Below are positions 7,098 through 16,634 of a DNA stretch of 64,000 bases, piece by piece; position 1 is the first letter of the stretch, and each line of letters opens with the position of its first letter. The notes beneath the pieces were generated by a model, which worked only from the letters and a program-made list of their open reading frames with translations, made no database searches and was not told the DNA's origin. The translations under genes and the position numbers were made by a program. Origin of the DNA: Akkermansiaceae bacterium (GTDB lineage Bacteria; Verrucomicrobiota; Verrucomicrobiia; Verrucomicrobiales; Akkermansiaceae); assembly GCA_903827375.1 (NCBI GenBank), contig CAIKHZ010000105.1, positions 1 to 64,000 on the forward strand, read 5' to 3'.

Positions 7098-8939
7098 CTA
7101 TTTTGCGTTGATCCTGGCCTGCACTTCTCCTAGCAATTTTTCCACTTCAGCTTTCCTATCGCCATCTGCGACTTCAAGCAAGCCCTGCAAACCGGATATG
7201 GCCCGCGTGTGATCCGGGTCAAAGGCCAAGTTTCGGATCATTCCCCAATAGGCGTCGCGGACCACGCTTTTCACTGCTTCATCCCGCAGCAGTGGCGCAA
7301 GCAGTGCCAAGTGTTCAAAGCTGCTAGATCCTGCTACGCTGGCGCAAAACAGCAATTTCTCTTCGGTCCGGTTAGCCAAAGGGGCAATTTCACGCAAAAT
7401 CTGCAAGCGATCTTGCGGGGAAGTTTCCTTTGCACCGGCCAGGCGGATGCAACCCCGATATGCCAACACCCGATGAGTGAGCTTGGGAGAGTTTTTGGCC
7501 AGTGTGGCCAGGAGAGTCCATGCCGCAACGTCGTCGAGTGAACTCAAAGCACGCACGGCGGCATCTTGGACGGCGGCATCGGAGTCTGCCAGTGCGGCCT
7601 GCAGTGCCTGGCGGAGTTCACTGCCGGATAGGCGGGCGGAGACATTGAACAAGGAGATCCTGAGTGCTCTACTCGCGCCATCCAGCGCCGCCATCAGGGG
7701 TTTGGCCAGCGCCTCTTTTTTGCTGCTGCGCAGTGCGATGGCCACCAGCGTCTTTTCCAGTTGGGAACACTCGCTTGGCGATTGCGCCGCCTTGAGAAGC
7801 CTGATGAGTTCGCCAGCCTGCGCATCGTCGCCGAGGAATTCCAGCGCCTTGAACAGCTTGAGACGAAGCTCCTCGCCGGCGCTTGTGGCCAGAACTAACA
7901 AACCCGCTCCGGCCTTAACATCGAAACGGCTGGTCATTGATTCCAACAATATATCTTGTTGTGCCGGGGCTGCATTGGGCAACAGCGCGAGCAACGCCGC
8001 ACTGATTTCCGGGCCGCGCAACCGACAAAGTGCCCGGCAAATGCTCTTCTGTTCATCGGCGCTCGCCCGCTCCGCGCCGTCGATCATGCAGGGAATCGAT
8101 TTGGCGTCGCCCAGTATTCCTAACGCTTCGCGGGTCGTCATCCGCAATTCCGGGTCCGGGCTTTGCAGCAATGCTGCCATGGCCGTGACGGCCTGTGTTG
8201 CCTGGCGTCGCACCAAGGCGGCGATCAAGGCGGCCTGAATGCCGGGCGGTGAAGATTTCAGGGCATCGGTCAACCCATGAGTGACGTCATCCCCCGGCAA
8301 TTCTCCGCCCAGTTGCAATGATGCCAGCAAGGCCCCGCGATCGTTTCCGGCTAGACCCGCCGCGATGAGCCTGCTAGGCCCGCCTTGATCCGTTAGGATC
8401 TTTCCCCGATAGGCCCCGGCCCTAACCGCGTCATCTTTGCTGCCGGCGTAGATGTCGGAAAATAGGACGTAAGCCGCAGCGGAATCACCGGCCAAGCGTT
8501 GTTGTTCGGCGCAAGTGAGCAAGCTGTTAGCGAGGGTCGCCTGGTGTGCGGCAGCCATTCCGGCCTGTGCCGCCCGCAAGGCCGCCACGGCCTGAGCCCC
8601 GCCGATTTTCCCCAGCGCAGCGATCGCCGCCTCGGCCACCAGCGGGTCGGCATCGCGGGTGTAAGGGGCGATGGCCGCCACCGATTCGGCCTCGCGCCGG
8701 ATGGCTAGCGAATCGAGAATGCCGGCCCGGGTGGGACCGGTGCTAGTGACCAGCGCGTCGCGCAGGGCTTGGCCCGCCGCCGGATGGGGCCTGTTCTGCA
8801 AGGCCTCACGGGCCGCTTGTGATGGCAGCCCGGCCGACAAATCCGGGGTGGAAGCGCCGACAGTCCTGGTTAGGGCGAGGGCAAGGACGAGTGAACAAAG
8901 TGGCACAACGCTCGGACTGCGGGGAAGGAGGCGTCGCAT
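7098..8939 (-). CDS. Secreted HEAT-repeat protein
   Basis: This 613-aa protein has an N-terminal signal peptide (VVPLCSLVLALALTRTVGA) followed by almost continuous HEAT-like alpha repeats. Examples are DPLVAEAAIAALGKIGGAQAV, DPELRMTTREALGILGDAKSI and DAAVQDAAVRALSSLDDVAAW. It should be a periplasmic alpha-solenoid scaffold; no enzyme motif is visible. It follows the Gfo/Idh/MocA gene by 23 bp on the same strand and is probably co-transcribed with it. HEAT proteins of this kind often sit beside secreted oxidoreductases in Verrucomicrobia and Planctomycetes, but the partner here is unknown. Confidence 0.8.
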   Translation of the reverse strand: MRRLLPRSPSVVPLCSLVLALALTRTVGASTPDLSAGLPSQAAREALQNRPHPAAGQALRDALVTSTGPTRAGILDSLAIRREAESVAAIAPYTRDADPLVAEAAIAALGKIGGAQAVAALRAAQAGMAAAHQATLANSLLTCAEQQRLAGDSAAAYVLFSDIYAGSKDDAVRAGAYRGKILTDQGGPSRLIAAGLAGNDRGALLASLQLGGELPGDDVTHGLTDALKSSPPGIQAALIAALVRRQATQAVTAMAALLQSPDPELRMTTREALGILGDAKSIPCMIDGAERASADEQKSICRALCRLRGPEISAALLALLPNAAPAQQDILLESMTSRFDVKAGAGLLVLATSAGEELRLKLFKALEFLGDDAQAGELIRLLKAAQSPSECSQLEKTLVAIALRSSKKEALAKPLMAALDGASRALRISLFNVSARLSGSELRQALQAALADSDAAVQDAAVRALSSLDDVAAWTLLATLAKNSPKLTHRVLAYRGCIRLAGAKETSPQDRLQILREIAPLANRTEEKLLFCASVAGSSSFEHLALLAPLLRDEAVKSVVRDAYWGMIRNLAFDPDHTRAISGLQGLLEVADGDRKAEVEKLLGEVQARINAK

Positions 8940-8962
8940 GAGGTTGGTGTGTTAGATGAGTC

Positions 8963-10276
8963 TCAAACCAAGATATAGGGTGCGCGGTATGCTTGGGTGA
9001 GCATGCGTTTGGCATCGTCGTCATGGGTGAAGTGTTCGGCCACAGGATCCCAGTGCAGTGAGCGGTCGGGAAATTGAGCGCCGATGTAAGCCAGCATCGT
9101 CAGGGTGGCGGCGCGGCAGGCCGTCTCTTCATGGCAGATGGGGTGTTGGCGGGTGCGGACGCAATCGAGGAAATTGCCGCTGTGGCTCAGAGAGGTGAGT
9201 ACTTGAGCATCGTCGGGCCGGACTGGCTCACGAACCAGTTGCGGCGGATTTGAGATGATGAAATCGCGATCCACGGCGATTTGCCCATCGCTTCCGACAA
9301 ACACGACGCCGCCTTGGGTCAAGTTTGACTGTTGGCCGGGGATGCCCAAGGTGGGATCAGGCGGCGCACCAGCGATCACCTCCACGCCATTGGCAAAGGT
9401 CAGCCGTTTGCCCTTGATTTCGAGCGGGCCGGTGTGGTCGCCATCCAAGCCCCATTGGACGATGTCATAATGGTGTTGGCCCCAGTTGATGCCGCCAGCA
9501 CTGAAGTCGTGCGCCGCCCAGCCACTGCTGTGGGGTGGTGCCCATGGACACGGCCCGACCATCGGGTCCCAGAACAAGTCAGGATTTTCTTTGCCATCGG
9601 TTTGGCGCTGGCCCATCAACACCATACCACCGTCGCAACAAGCATACACCTGTTGGAGTTTGCCGATTCTTCCGCCTCGCACCAACTGGACTGCACGGCG
9701 GAATTTGCCGCCGTATTCCGACCGTTGCTGGGTGCCGGCTTGAAACACCCGGCCGTAACGGCGCATGGCATCGCGAATGGCTTTGGCCTCGGCGATGCTG
9801 CCACCGGTTGGTTTTTCGCAATAGACATCCTTGCCGCACTTGGCGGCAAGCGTGGCCTGCACGCCGTGTTGCCAAATCGGAGTGGCAATGAGCACCGCGT
9901 CGATATCGGGTCGCTGCAGCAGTTCGCGGTAATCTGCGTAGGCCTCGCACGAACGGTAGGTTCCTTGGCCAGCTTGGCGGGCGTAGTGCTCATTGACCCG
10001 TTGTTTGGCACCCTCGCGTTTGTCGCGCCATACGTCGCACACGCCTAACACCTGGACCGAGGTGCGGCCGAGGTAGCCGCCGTCCACATACGTCCAGCCC
10101 CCGCCGAACAAATGTCCCGAGCCTTGCCCGCCGAGGCCGATAAAGCCCATGCAAATCCGCTCGCTTGGGGCGAGCCAGCCGTCCCGGCCAAGGACCCGTG
10201 AGGGGACGATCATCGGTGCGAGAGCTGCGGCGACCCCGGCACCGGCTGCATGGCCGAGGAAGCTGCGGCGATTCAT
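8963..10276 (-). CDS. Tat-exported Gfo/Idh/MocA-family oxidoreductase
   Basis: The product is a 437-aa NAD(P)-dependent dehydrogenase-like protein. The N-terminus MNRRSFLGHAAGAGVAAALA is a twin-arginine signal, so it is probably exported folded with its cofactor. The Rossmann motif GFIGLGGQGSGH follows, then DAVLIATPIWQHGVQATLAA and the family hallmark CEKPTGGS. Such proteins act on sugars or inositols; the substrate here is unknown. An ATG at 10297 would add seven residues (MNTRCSS); the RRSFLG position favours 10276. The gene sits 20-40 bp after rph and 23 bp before the HEAT gene, suggesting a three-gene unit. Confidence 0.88.
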   Translation of the reverse strand: MNRRSFLGHAAGAGVAAALAPMIVPSRVLGRDGWLAPSERICMGFIGLGGQGSGHLFGGGWTYVDGGYLGRTSVQVLGVCDVWRDKREGAKQRVNEHYARQAGQGTYRSCEAYADYRELLQRPDIDAVLIATPIWQHGVQATLAAKCGKDVYCEKPTGGSIAEAKAIRDAMRRYGRVFQAGTQQRSEYGGKFRRAVQLVRGGRIGKLQQVYACCDGGMVLMGQRQTDGKENPDLFWDPMVGPCPWAPPHSSGWAAHDFSAGGINWGQHHYDIVQWGLDGDHTGPLEIKGKRLTFANGVEVIAGAPPDPTLGIPGQQSNLTQGGVVFVGSDGQIAVDRDFIISNPPQLVREPVRPDDAQVLTSLSHSGNFLDCVRTRQHPICHEETACRAATLTMLAYIGAQFPDRSLHWDPVAEHFTHDDDAKRMLTQAYRAPYILV

Positions 10277-10317
10277 GGAGCTGCAACGGGTGTTCATGGG
10301 TTTGGGAACACGGGGAG

Positions 10318-11097
10318 TTACTGGCCGAAGGCTGCGGCAAGGGATGCGAGATCAGCCGGGCCAGCGCGTTCGGCGTCGAGGATGGCTTGTTTTTGGAGGG
10401 TGATGAGTTGGGCGATGCCGTTGCGGGAGAGATCGAGCATCGAGGACATTTCCGCGCCGGAAAACACCGCCTCTTCACCGCTGCCCTGGATCTCCACATA
10501 TTCTGACGATTCCGTCATCACCACGTTGAAGTCCACCGCCGCAGCCTTGTCCTCAAGATAGTTCAAATCCAGCAGGGGGGCTCCATTCACAACGCCGGCT
10601 GACACCGCAGCCACCAGCTTTTTGAGGGGAAAATCGCGGATTTTTCCTTCAGCGAAGAGCCGGTTGAAGGCAATGGCCACCGCCACGCAGCCACCGGTGA
10701 TCGAGGCGGTGCGGGTGCCGCCATCGGCCTGCAGGACGTCGCAATCGATCCAGAGTGTGCGCTGACCGATTTTTTTCAGGTCGATCACGGCGCGCAGGGC
10801 CCGTCCGATGAGGCGCTGAATCTCGGATGAGCGGCCGTCGAGTTTGCCGCGGGAAATGTCGCGCGGTTTGCGGTCCAGGGTGGAATAGGGCAACATCGAA
10901 TATTCGGCCGTGAGCCAACCACCCTCCACCCGCTGCGCCCGCATCCAACGCGGCACATCATCTTCCACGGTGGCCGAGCAAATCACCCGGGTCTGGCCAA
11001 AGGACACCAGCACCGAACCGGTGGCATGCGCCGCCACGTTGGGGATGAAGGAAATATTGCGAAGCTGGTCAGGTTGGCGTCCATCGGGGCGAGTCAT
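10318..11097 (-). CDS. rph: Ribonuclease PH
   Basis: RNase PH is a phosphate-dependent 3'-5' exoribonuclease that trims tRNA 3' ends in the cytoplasm. The protein starts MTRPDGRQPDQLRNISF, the expected start, and carries GSVLVSFGQTRVICSATVED, EYSMLPYSTLDRKPRDISRGKLDGRSSEIQ (phosphate-binding Arg residues), CDVLQADGGTRTASITGG and DLNYLEDKAAAVDFNVVMTE. At 259 aa it is slightly longer than the E. coli protein (238 aa) because of a C-terminal helix. The ORF is open upstream to 11205, but homology begins at 11097. It is the one clear housekeeping gene here and the first gene of the rph-oxidoreductase-HEAT run. Confidence 0.96.
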   Translation of the reverse strand: MTRPDGRQPDQLRNISFIPNVAAHATGSVLVSFGQTRVICSATVEDDVPRWMRAQRVEGGWLTAEYSMLPYSTLDRKPRDISRGKLDGRSSEIQRLIGRALRAVIDLKKIGQRTLWIDCDVLQADGGTRTASITGGCVAVAIAFNRLFAEGKIRDFPLKKLVAAVSAGVVNGAPLLDLNYLEDKAAAVDFNVVMTESSEYVEIQGSGEEAVFSGAEMSSMLDLSRNGIAQLITLQKQAILDAERAGPADLASLAAAFGQ

Positions 11098-11297
11098 GCC
11101 GGATTGAACGCCACGAGTGTCCACAGTGCAAGCACGGATCGTGTACCCGAGATGGAAAGCAGGTAGTTCATGAATAAGATACTTCTCCTTCTCTATGATC
11201 GGCATACGAAGCGAGGATGGGCGATATCAGCGGGAGAAGAACCTTATTGGTGAGGAGGTGCATAGGTTTCATGATTGGAGGGGTCTTGTTGATATTT

Positions 11298-13754
11298 TCA
11301 GGGTGTGCTTTTCTTTGTGTTGTCAGAAGCATCTCCGTTTTTAGCTGCCTGAGCGATGAAATCCTTCATATCGACCAACGTCGGCGACACCTTGCTGGAT
11401 TTGATTTGGGCAATGCGGTCACGCAGGAGTTTCAGCAACTTGCTTTCGGGGTGGGTCTTGATGAGATTGCTGCGTATCTCCTGCAATTGGGGCACAACCG
11501 CATTGGCCTGTTTGCCGTAGCGTTTGAGAGAATCCAGGCAACTCAACGTTCGCTCTTCTTCATTCCAGCGTTCAACTTCCATCACCGACACGCACAACCG
11601 CATGCCTTCGCGGATATGCAAGCGAGAAAGGACATCGAGACCCGCCAAGCGGATGACGTCGCCAAACATCTCGTCGCTGGGTGCCAACTTTTCGATCGCC
11701 TTGACGATGGCCGGCAGAAGTACAGCCAGATCGCGCTCGGTCAACTTCTCATATATATGCTCGAGCGTTAGACGAGTTGCGCCGTCATCATTCTCCAATA
11801 CTGACAGGATGGCGGGGTAGAGCAATTGGCGGTCAACTCCCGTCAGAGAGTCGGCCAGGATGCCCTGCGGGTCGTCGGAACCGGGATACGGCTCGAACAG
11901 TGCCCCGGCGTCGGCACGTTGTGTCATCCCCCGCGGATCATCAGGATTCTTGCGCGCTGCCAGCACCAGTAGATCGTTCACACTTGCCTTGCGGGCCTCC
12001 GCGCTGAGATGCGTAATAGCGTTGCATGCCAAGCTTTTCATCCATGCATCCGGCTCCTTGAGTAGCGCTCGCAATTGCGGCGCGGCCACGTCAGCCCGCG
12101 ATTCCTGGCGGCCCAATGCTTCGCAGGCACCGTAGCGGGCATAGCGGTCGGAACCGGCGAGCATCTTCAGAAGCGACGGCACAGAATTGCCCTCGCGCCG
12201 ACCCAGCGCCATGGCGGAGCGATAGCGCATCGCCGGCGACCAGCTTGACAACCCGGCCAACAACTCATCGTTCGTGCGCGAATCGTATCCATTCTTTCCG
12301 TTCACGGGATAGACGTCGCGCCCGGCAGCTATGACATCCTTGACCTCATCAGCATTCATCATGGGCACAGCCGATGGCTTCTTGCCCGTCACATACAGAC
12401 TTTTGAGCGGCAGTCCGTAGGTTAAAAGATAGGCGCCAGTCACGTCCCAATCCGTATATTCGTCGTCATTGCCTTCCTTCCCAGGCTGTCGCTGATAAAC
12501 AAATCCGCCTTTCCAATTTCTAGCCAAATCATAGTACCAGCTCTGTTCTTTCAGATATGCGCCAGTGGCTAACGAGCCGCAGCGGGATGCTCCGGGAAGT
12601 GCCCACAACAAGCTCCAGACAATGCCACAGTGCCCGTGTTCCCGATCATCATAAGCCGCCGTGGCCATCCGGGAATAAAATGATGCCGCCTCGCTATCCC
12701 CCAGCAGGTCAAACAACACTGCCGCACAGGATGTTTTCCCGTTATCCTCGTGGACATTCACGCCCGGCTGATGATCGCCATAAGGAATGGCACCCTTGTT
12801 GACATAGTACCGCAAGAATCCTGCCGACTTCTCAATCGCCAGGTCGAGAGCGGGATCGTTCACTCCCGCCTGCCGGGCCAACACCAGCGCAATGGTAAGG
12901 GGAACCCCCGGTTGGTTCATGTTACCATAGCCACCCAAGTTGCCACTCGGCATGGCGAACCCGTGGCCCCAAGTGCCAACAGCACTTTGCCCCAGCGCCA
13001 CTTCCATCGTGGTGCGCTTGAGTTCGGGCAATATCGACTTGTCTCCGGTGGCCAAAACGTACTCGGCCAGATAGATGTTCCCGTAACCATAAAACCATGT
13101 CCACACGTCTGGATGGAGCGATGCCGCTACGCTTTTGGCATAAGCGGCCAACATCGGACGATACTCCTCCTTGCCGCTGGCCAGCAGAGCCAGCGCATTG
13201 AGATCGTTATAGATTGCGTTGTCTTCAGTCAGTTCTTCAGGCAACCCCTTCTTGGCAATGAGCCGGCAGCCTTGCTCAAAGATCGCCTTCGACTTTGGGC
13301 ATTCGTATGGCGCGGCGTCGCTGTAGGTCCCCATGACCGGCAACTTCACTTCCACGTTAGTGATTTTCCCCTTCCGCCAGATAGTCAACTGCAGGACGCC
13401 GGTCTTTTCCTCGGCAGCCGTGATGGCGCGGCCAAAGGATTTTCGGGCATCGTCCGAGAACAACTTGCCATTCACGCCCAGGATCACGTCTTTGGAGCGC
13501 AGGATGCCGTCCGCCGGAGAGCCCGCAGCAACCGCTGTTATTAATATCTGCCGAGACGCATTTGTCAGATCCTCATCTCGGGTGAAAATCCAGCCGCGCG
13601 CTCCCGTCGGCCCAAGCAGCCAATCGTGAATATCATCCTTCTTGCCACCGTGCGTCAGATCGGGCGGCGCGGCCTGAAGCAAAAAAATGGAGGCTAACAG
13701 CAGGGTGAGGCAAAGCGTGCCCCATGAGATTCGGATTCGGTGGCTCGGGATCAT
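11298..13754 (-). CDS. Secreted PDZ / DUF6288 / HEAT-repeat protein
   Basis: This 818-aa protein has a signal peptide (GTLCLTLLLASIFLLQA). A PDZ-like domain follows at about residues 45-130 (SPADGILRSKDVILGVNGKLF). The middle, about 150-480, is an alpha-toroid-like region with WTWFYGYGNIYLAEYVLATGD, GTWGHGFAMPSGNLGGYGNMNQPG and GHCGIVWSLLWALPGASRCG, matching what I recall of DUF6288. HEAT repeats follow (YRSAMALGRREGNSVPSLL, YGACEALGRQES), then a helical tail ending in a charged stretch. The alpha-toroid fold resembles terpenoid cyclases and polysaccharide lyases, but activity is unknown. It is separated from rph by 200 bp and is probably transcribed alone. Confidence 0.8.
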   Translation of the reverse strand: MIPSHRIRISWGTLCLTLLLASIFLLQAAPPDLTHGGKKDDIHDWLLGPTGARGWIFTRDEDLTNASRQILITAVAAGSPADGILRSKDVILGVNGKLFSDDARKSFGRAITAAEEKTGVLQLTIWRKGKITNVEVKLPVMGTYSDAAPYECPKSKAIFEQGCRLIAKKGLPEELTEDNAIYNDLNALALLASGKEEYRPMLAAYAKSVAASLHPDVWTWFYGYGNIYLAEYVLATGDKSILPELKRTTMEVALGQSAVGTWGHGFAMPSGNLGGYGNMNQPGVPLTIALVLARQAGVNDPALDLAIEKSAGFLRYYVNKGAIPYGDHQPGVNVHEDNGKTSCAAVLFDLLGDSEAASFYSRMATAAYDDREHGHCGIVWSLLWALPGASRCGSLATGAYLKEQSWYYDLARNWKGGFVYQRQPGKEGNDDEYTDWDVTGAYLLTYGLPLKSLYVTGKKPSAVPMMNADEVKDVIAAGRDVYPVNGKNGYDSRTNDELLAGLSSWSPAMRYRSAMALGRREGNSVPSLLKMLAGSDRYARYGACEALGRQESRADVAAPQLRALLKEPDAWMKSLACNAITHLSAEARKASVNDLLVLAARKNPDDPRGMTQRADAGALFEPYPGSDDPQGILADSLTGVDRQLLYPAILSVLENDDGATRLTLEHIYEKLTERDLAVLLPAIVKAIEKLAPSDEMFGDVIRLAGLDVLSRLHIREGMRLCVSVMEVERWNEEERTLSCLDSLKRYGKQANAVVPQLQEIRSNLIKTHPESKLLKLLRDRIAQIKSSKVSPTLVDMKDFIAQAAKNGDASDNTKKSTP

Positions 13755-13795
13755 GGTGGGTTGAATTATCAGTTGTCAGTTGCTGGAATGAGCCC

Positions 13796-14098
13796 TCAAT
13801 ACTTGGTGGCATGGAGGCGACCGAAGATTCCGCCGTCGGGCGATGCCGCGCCGACGGGAGTCTCCGCCCGAACGTTGATGAAAGATGGATGGGTGTCGAG
13901 AGCAATGGTGAAAACCACATCGCCTACCGGGCTTTCCGCATCGGGCACCACCGCCTTGTGGCTGACCCACTCCCCCCATGTTTCATAGGCAGCCGTCGGC
14001 GATGGCTTGACTGCAAGCGATTGCGCCCTGTCAGCGGGTTCATGCCTTCTCCTCCTGTACTTTCTTCTTGCCAGACTCTCATCGGCGGCGCTGAATGC
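13796..14098 (-). pseudogene. Fragment ending in an FGRL-x-ATK type C-terminus
   Basis: No start-to-stop gene covers 13755-14243, but one minus-strand frame reads protein-like up to a stop at 13796-13798. It gives LAVKPSPTAAYETWGEWVSH, then VGDVVFTIALDTHPSFINVR and SPDGGIFGRLHATKY. The ending resembles the C-terminal module of the two PATR proteins (KLFGRLVATK, KLFGRLQAVK). Upstream of about 14040 the frame becomes Arg-rich and unconvincing, so a frameshift or deletion is likely. I read it as the decayed 3' end of a secreted-protein gene. The remaining sequence to 14243 holds nothing else I recognise. Confidence 0.45.
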
Positions 14099-14243
14099 TT
14101 ACCGATGAACCGAAAATCGAAAAAATCCAGCCATCCGGGAAGAATTTCTCCCTTTGGTTCACGATCGGTCGTGTACCCGGCAACCCGACCGTCCGTTCTA
14201 CAAAACTGTTGGGCATGTGAAGCATAGGGAGAAAGTCGATACT

Positions 14244-15689
14244 ATGAATAAACTCGAAATTCTCATTCTTATGGCCACGCTGTCGGGAGCGGTGCAGACC
14301 CACGCCACAGAGTGGATGAAAGAACCGATCCAACTGCATCCTGACAACCCGCATTACTTGCTGTGGCGAGGTAGGCCAACGGTGCTGATCACTTCAGGCG
14401 AGCATTACGGGGCGGTGATGAATGCGCCTTTCGACTATGTCGCGTACCTGAACGAGCTGCAGTCTGCGGGACTGAACCTGACACGCATCTTCAGTGGGGT
14501 GTATTGCGAGGCTGCCGGCGATTTCGATATCAAGGACAACACCCTCGCTCCAGGACCAGGGAACCTCCTTTGTCCTTTCGCCCGCAGCAAGAAACCCGGC
14601 TACGCCAACGGGGGAAATAAGTTCGATCTGACCATGTGGGATGAGAAATACTTTGCGCGCCTGAAGGATTTTGTTGACCAAGCGAACAAGCGGGGCATCG
14701 CGGTTCAGTTCAGCTTTTTCTGTCCATACTACATGGGCTCGCAATGGAACCTTTCGCCTCTCAACCCCGGCAACAACATAAACAATATGAATGTCGCTGT
14801 TGCTCCATCAAGCAATGGGGCCTGGAGGAAAGATGCAACAAAAGTCCTGTTTGACCCGGCATTCCTGGACATGCAAAAGGCTCTCGTCCGGAAAGTTGTG
14901 ACGGAACTCAAGGACGCTGACAACCTCTACTACGAAATCTGCAATGAAGCATATGGAGTTCCCGTTCCATGGCAGCAAAAGATAGCGGCCGCCATCGCTG
15001 AAGCGGAGAAGGATTTGCCGCGCAAGCATCTGGTCGCGCAAAACACTGTTCCAGTTTATGATTCCGTTGATCCGTCCGTGTCGATCTTCAACTTTCATCC
15101 GGGCGCACACGATGTCTCGGTATCGAGAAATGATGGGCTCAACAAGCTCACCGGCTTGGATGAGACATCTCCTCGGGGGAAGCCGCTCGGCGCAGAAACG
15201 ACGGCCTTCGACTATCGGCGATGGGGGTGGACACACCTGCTGGACGGCGGGGCGATCTATAACAATCTGGACTACTCGTTTACCGTCGAACAGCCCAGGG
15301 GCGCATACCAACCCTGGGACAAGCGGCCCGGCGGAGAAATGGCGGACATGCGGAAGCAACTCCAGATACTCAAGAACTTCATTGAGGGCTTCAACTTCGT
15401 CGGCATGAAGCCTGCCGCCTCACTCGTCCGCGGCGGCGTGCCGGACGGCGGGGCTGTTCATGTACTGGCGAAGGCTGGCGAAGAATATGCCCTCTACCTC
15501 CATGGCGGGACCAACGCGGTTTTAAGGCTCGATCTGCCCGTCGGCCGGTATCGGGCCGAATGGGTCAGTACACTCCACGGAACCGTCGAAAAAGCTGAAG
15601 CTCTGACACACGGCGGCGGTGTGCTCACGCTGAGCAGTCCCGAGTACAAGGAAGACGTAGCGCTCCGGGTGAAGAAGATCAAACCATGA
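14244..15689 (+). CDS. Secreted glycoside-hydrolase-like (beta/alpha)8 protein with C-terminal beta domain
   Basis: This 481-aa product has a signal peptide (ILILMATLSGAVQTHA). Residues of about 25-400 look like a clan-A TIM-barrel glycosidase of the DUF4038/apiosidase or GH5 type: PHYLLWRGRPTVLITSGEHY, FDYVAYLNELQSAGLNLTRI, LYYEICNEAYG with Glu235 as likely acid/base, and LGAETTAFD with Glu318 as candidate nucleophile. The C-terminal part (EYALYLHGG...LPVGRYRAEWVSTLHG) resembles the putative collagen-binding beta domain (PF12904) that often ends such enzymes. I chose the ATG at 14244 because of the signal peptide and an AGGGAG box upstream. It converges with the next gene. Substrate unknown. 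Confidence 0.8.
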   Translation: MNKLEILILMATLSGAVQTHATEWMKEPIQLHPDNPHYLLWRGRPTVLITSGEHYGAVMNAPFDYVAYLNELQSAGLNLTRIFSGVYCEAAGDFDIKDNTLAPGPGNLLCPFARSKKPGYANGGNKFDLTMWDEKYFARLKDFVDQANKRGIAVQFSFFCPYYMGSQWNLSPLNPGNNINNMNVAVAPSSNGAWRKDATKVLFDPAFLDMQKALVRKVVTELKDADNLYYEICNEAYGVPVPWQQKIAAAIAEAEKDLPRKHLVAQNTVPVYDSVDPSVSIFNFHPGAHDVSVSRNDGLNKLTGLDETSPRGKPLGAETTAFDYRRWGWTHLLDGGAIYNNLDYSFTVEQPRGAYQPWDKRPGGEMADMRKQLQILKNFIEGFNFVGMKPAASLVRGGVPDGGAVHVLAKAGEEYALYLHGGTNAVLRLDLPVGRYRAEWVSTLHGTVEKAEALTHGGGVLTLSSPEYKEDVALRVKKIKP

Positions 15690-15842
15690 GGACGTGGCTT
15701 CCACCGAAGTGCGCCATACCAAATCTCTGGGAGCCGTGGGAGCCAACCGCCCTTCAACACCGAATTTACACCCCTAACGCACATCAACCTCGCGGTGCCA
15801 TCACATCAATCATGACTCCGAGCCGAAGCAACGTTTTGAGGA

Positions 15843-16577
15843 TCATTCCTGGATTTCTGACAATTCCCTGACTCTTCCGGCCCATGGCGGGAAATCACTG
15901 AACGTCTGGACGGTGGGTTGCCTGAACCTCTGGTCCACCAGCGTGACAACAATCTCCCGCCGGCGCTCGTTGGCTTTCCAACTCACCGACTGCCCCTTCA
16001 CCCACTTGCCGTCCGCACTCTGAAATTCAATGACCACGGGATACATGTTATATGCATCCACTTTCGCAGGATGCGGGAACAACGCATACTTCACCGGCGG
16101 AATCTGCGGCGTAGTCGCACCAGCCAGAATGAAGCGAACGGGCACCGGTGCCAAGTTGATTACTCTAACGCTTCCCAACGCAAATGTGGATAGCTCATCA
16201 TCATAGGCACGCACCTGATAGGGCAGTTTGCCTTCGCCGCCACCACTAGGAAGAAACAGAAGCAACTGCCGCTGCGCTTTGCCGAGGGTCACCTGACCAA
16301 CTGAAACCCGCAGGGGTTTGCCGTCGGGGCCGGGTTTTTCCGTGTAAAAGATGGCTTCATTGGAATTGAAGACCCCCTCGATGACCGGCGACACATCTGT
16401 GTACAGGACCACCTCTTGGGCTTTTGGCAGTTCCATGCCTGTCCATAACAGGACTGTCCCGAGTTCTTCGATTTGCCCGAGGCAGAGGGTTCTGAATTGA
16501 ACCTTGCGTGTCTGTTCGGCACATACTGAGGACACCAGCGCACACAGAGCGACGCTGGCAATGATGAGTTTCTTCAT
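15843..16577 (-). CDS. Small secreted protein, unknown function
   Basis: The 244-aa product starts MKKLIIASVALCALVSSVCA, a standard Sec signal peptide. The mature part is beta-rich: VQFRTLCLGQIEELGTVLLW, VSVGQVTLGKAQRQLLLFLP, ALGSVRVINLAPVPVRFILA. There is no catalytic motif, membrane segment or repeat. The start was set at 16577 by the signal peptide, since the ORF is open to 16619. It lies 57 bp downstream of the cassette A-type gene on the same strand and may be the last gene of that unit, which would make it a candidate accessory or surface partner. I do not recognise the family. Confidence 0.7.
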   Translation of the reverse strand: MKKLIIASVALCALVSSVCAEQTRKVQFRTLCLGQIEELGTVLLWTGMELPKAQEVVLYTDVSPVIEGVFNSNEAIFYTEKPGPDGKPLRVSVGQVTLGKAQRQLLLFLPSGGGEGKLPYQVRAYDDELSTFALGSVRVINLAPVPVRFILAGATTPQIPPVKYALFPHPAKVDAYNMYPVVIEFQSADGKWVKGQSVSWKANERRREIVVTLVDQRFRQPTVQTFSDFPPWAGRVRELSEIQE

Positions 16578-16634
16578 AAAATTTTGATTGGGTAAATGGG
16601 GTTGAATCATGACCAACATTAGATCAGGCGATGC

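Noticed and set aside
6982-7212. 76-aa Arg-rich ORF after the NPCBM gene
   Set aside because: It overlaps the HEAT gene antisense and has biased, random-like composition.
11217-11771. Plus-strand ORF with a lipoprotein-like start (MIGGVLLIFSGCAFLC)
   Set aside because: It overlaps the 3' end of the DUF6288 gene on the other strand, and beyond the first 40 residues it reads as antisense.
13724-14227. Plus-strand ORF of 167 aa in the gap before the glycosidase-like gene
   Set aside because: Composition is random-looking and a minus-strand frame in the same DNA reads as real protein sequence.
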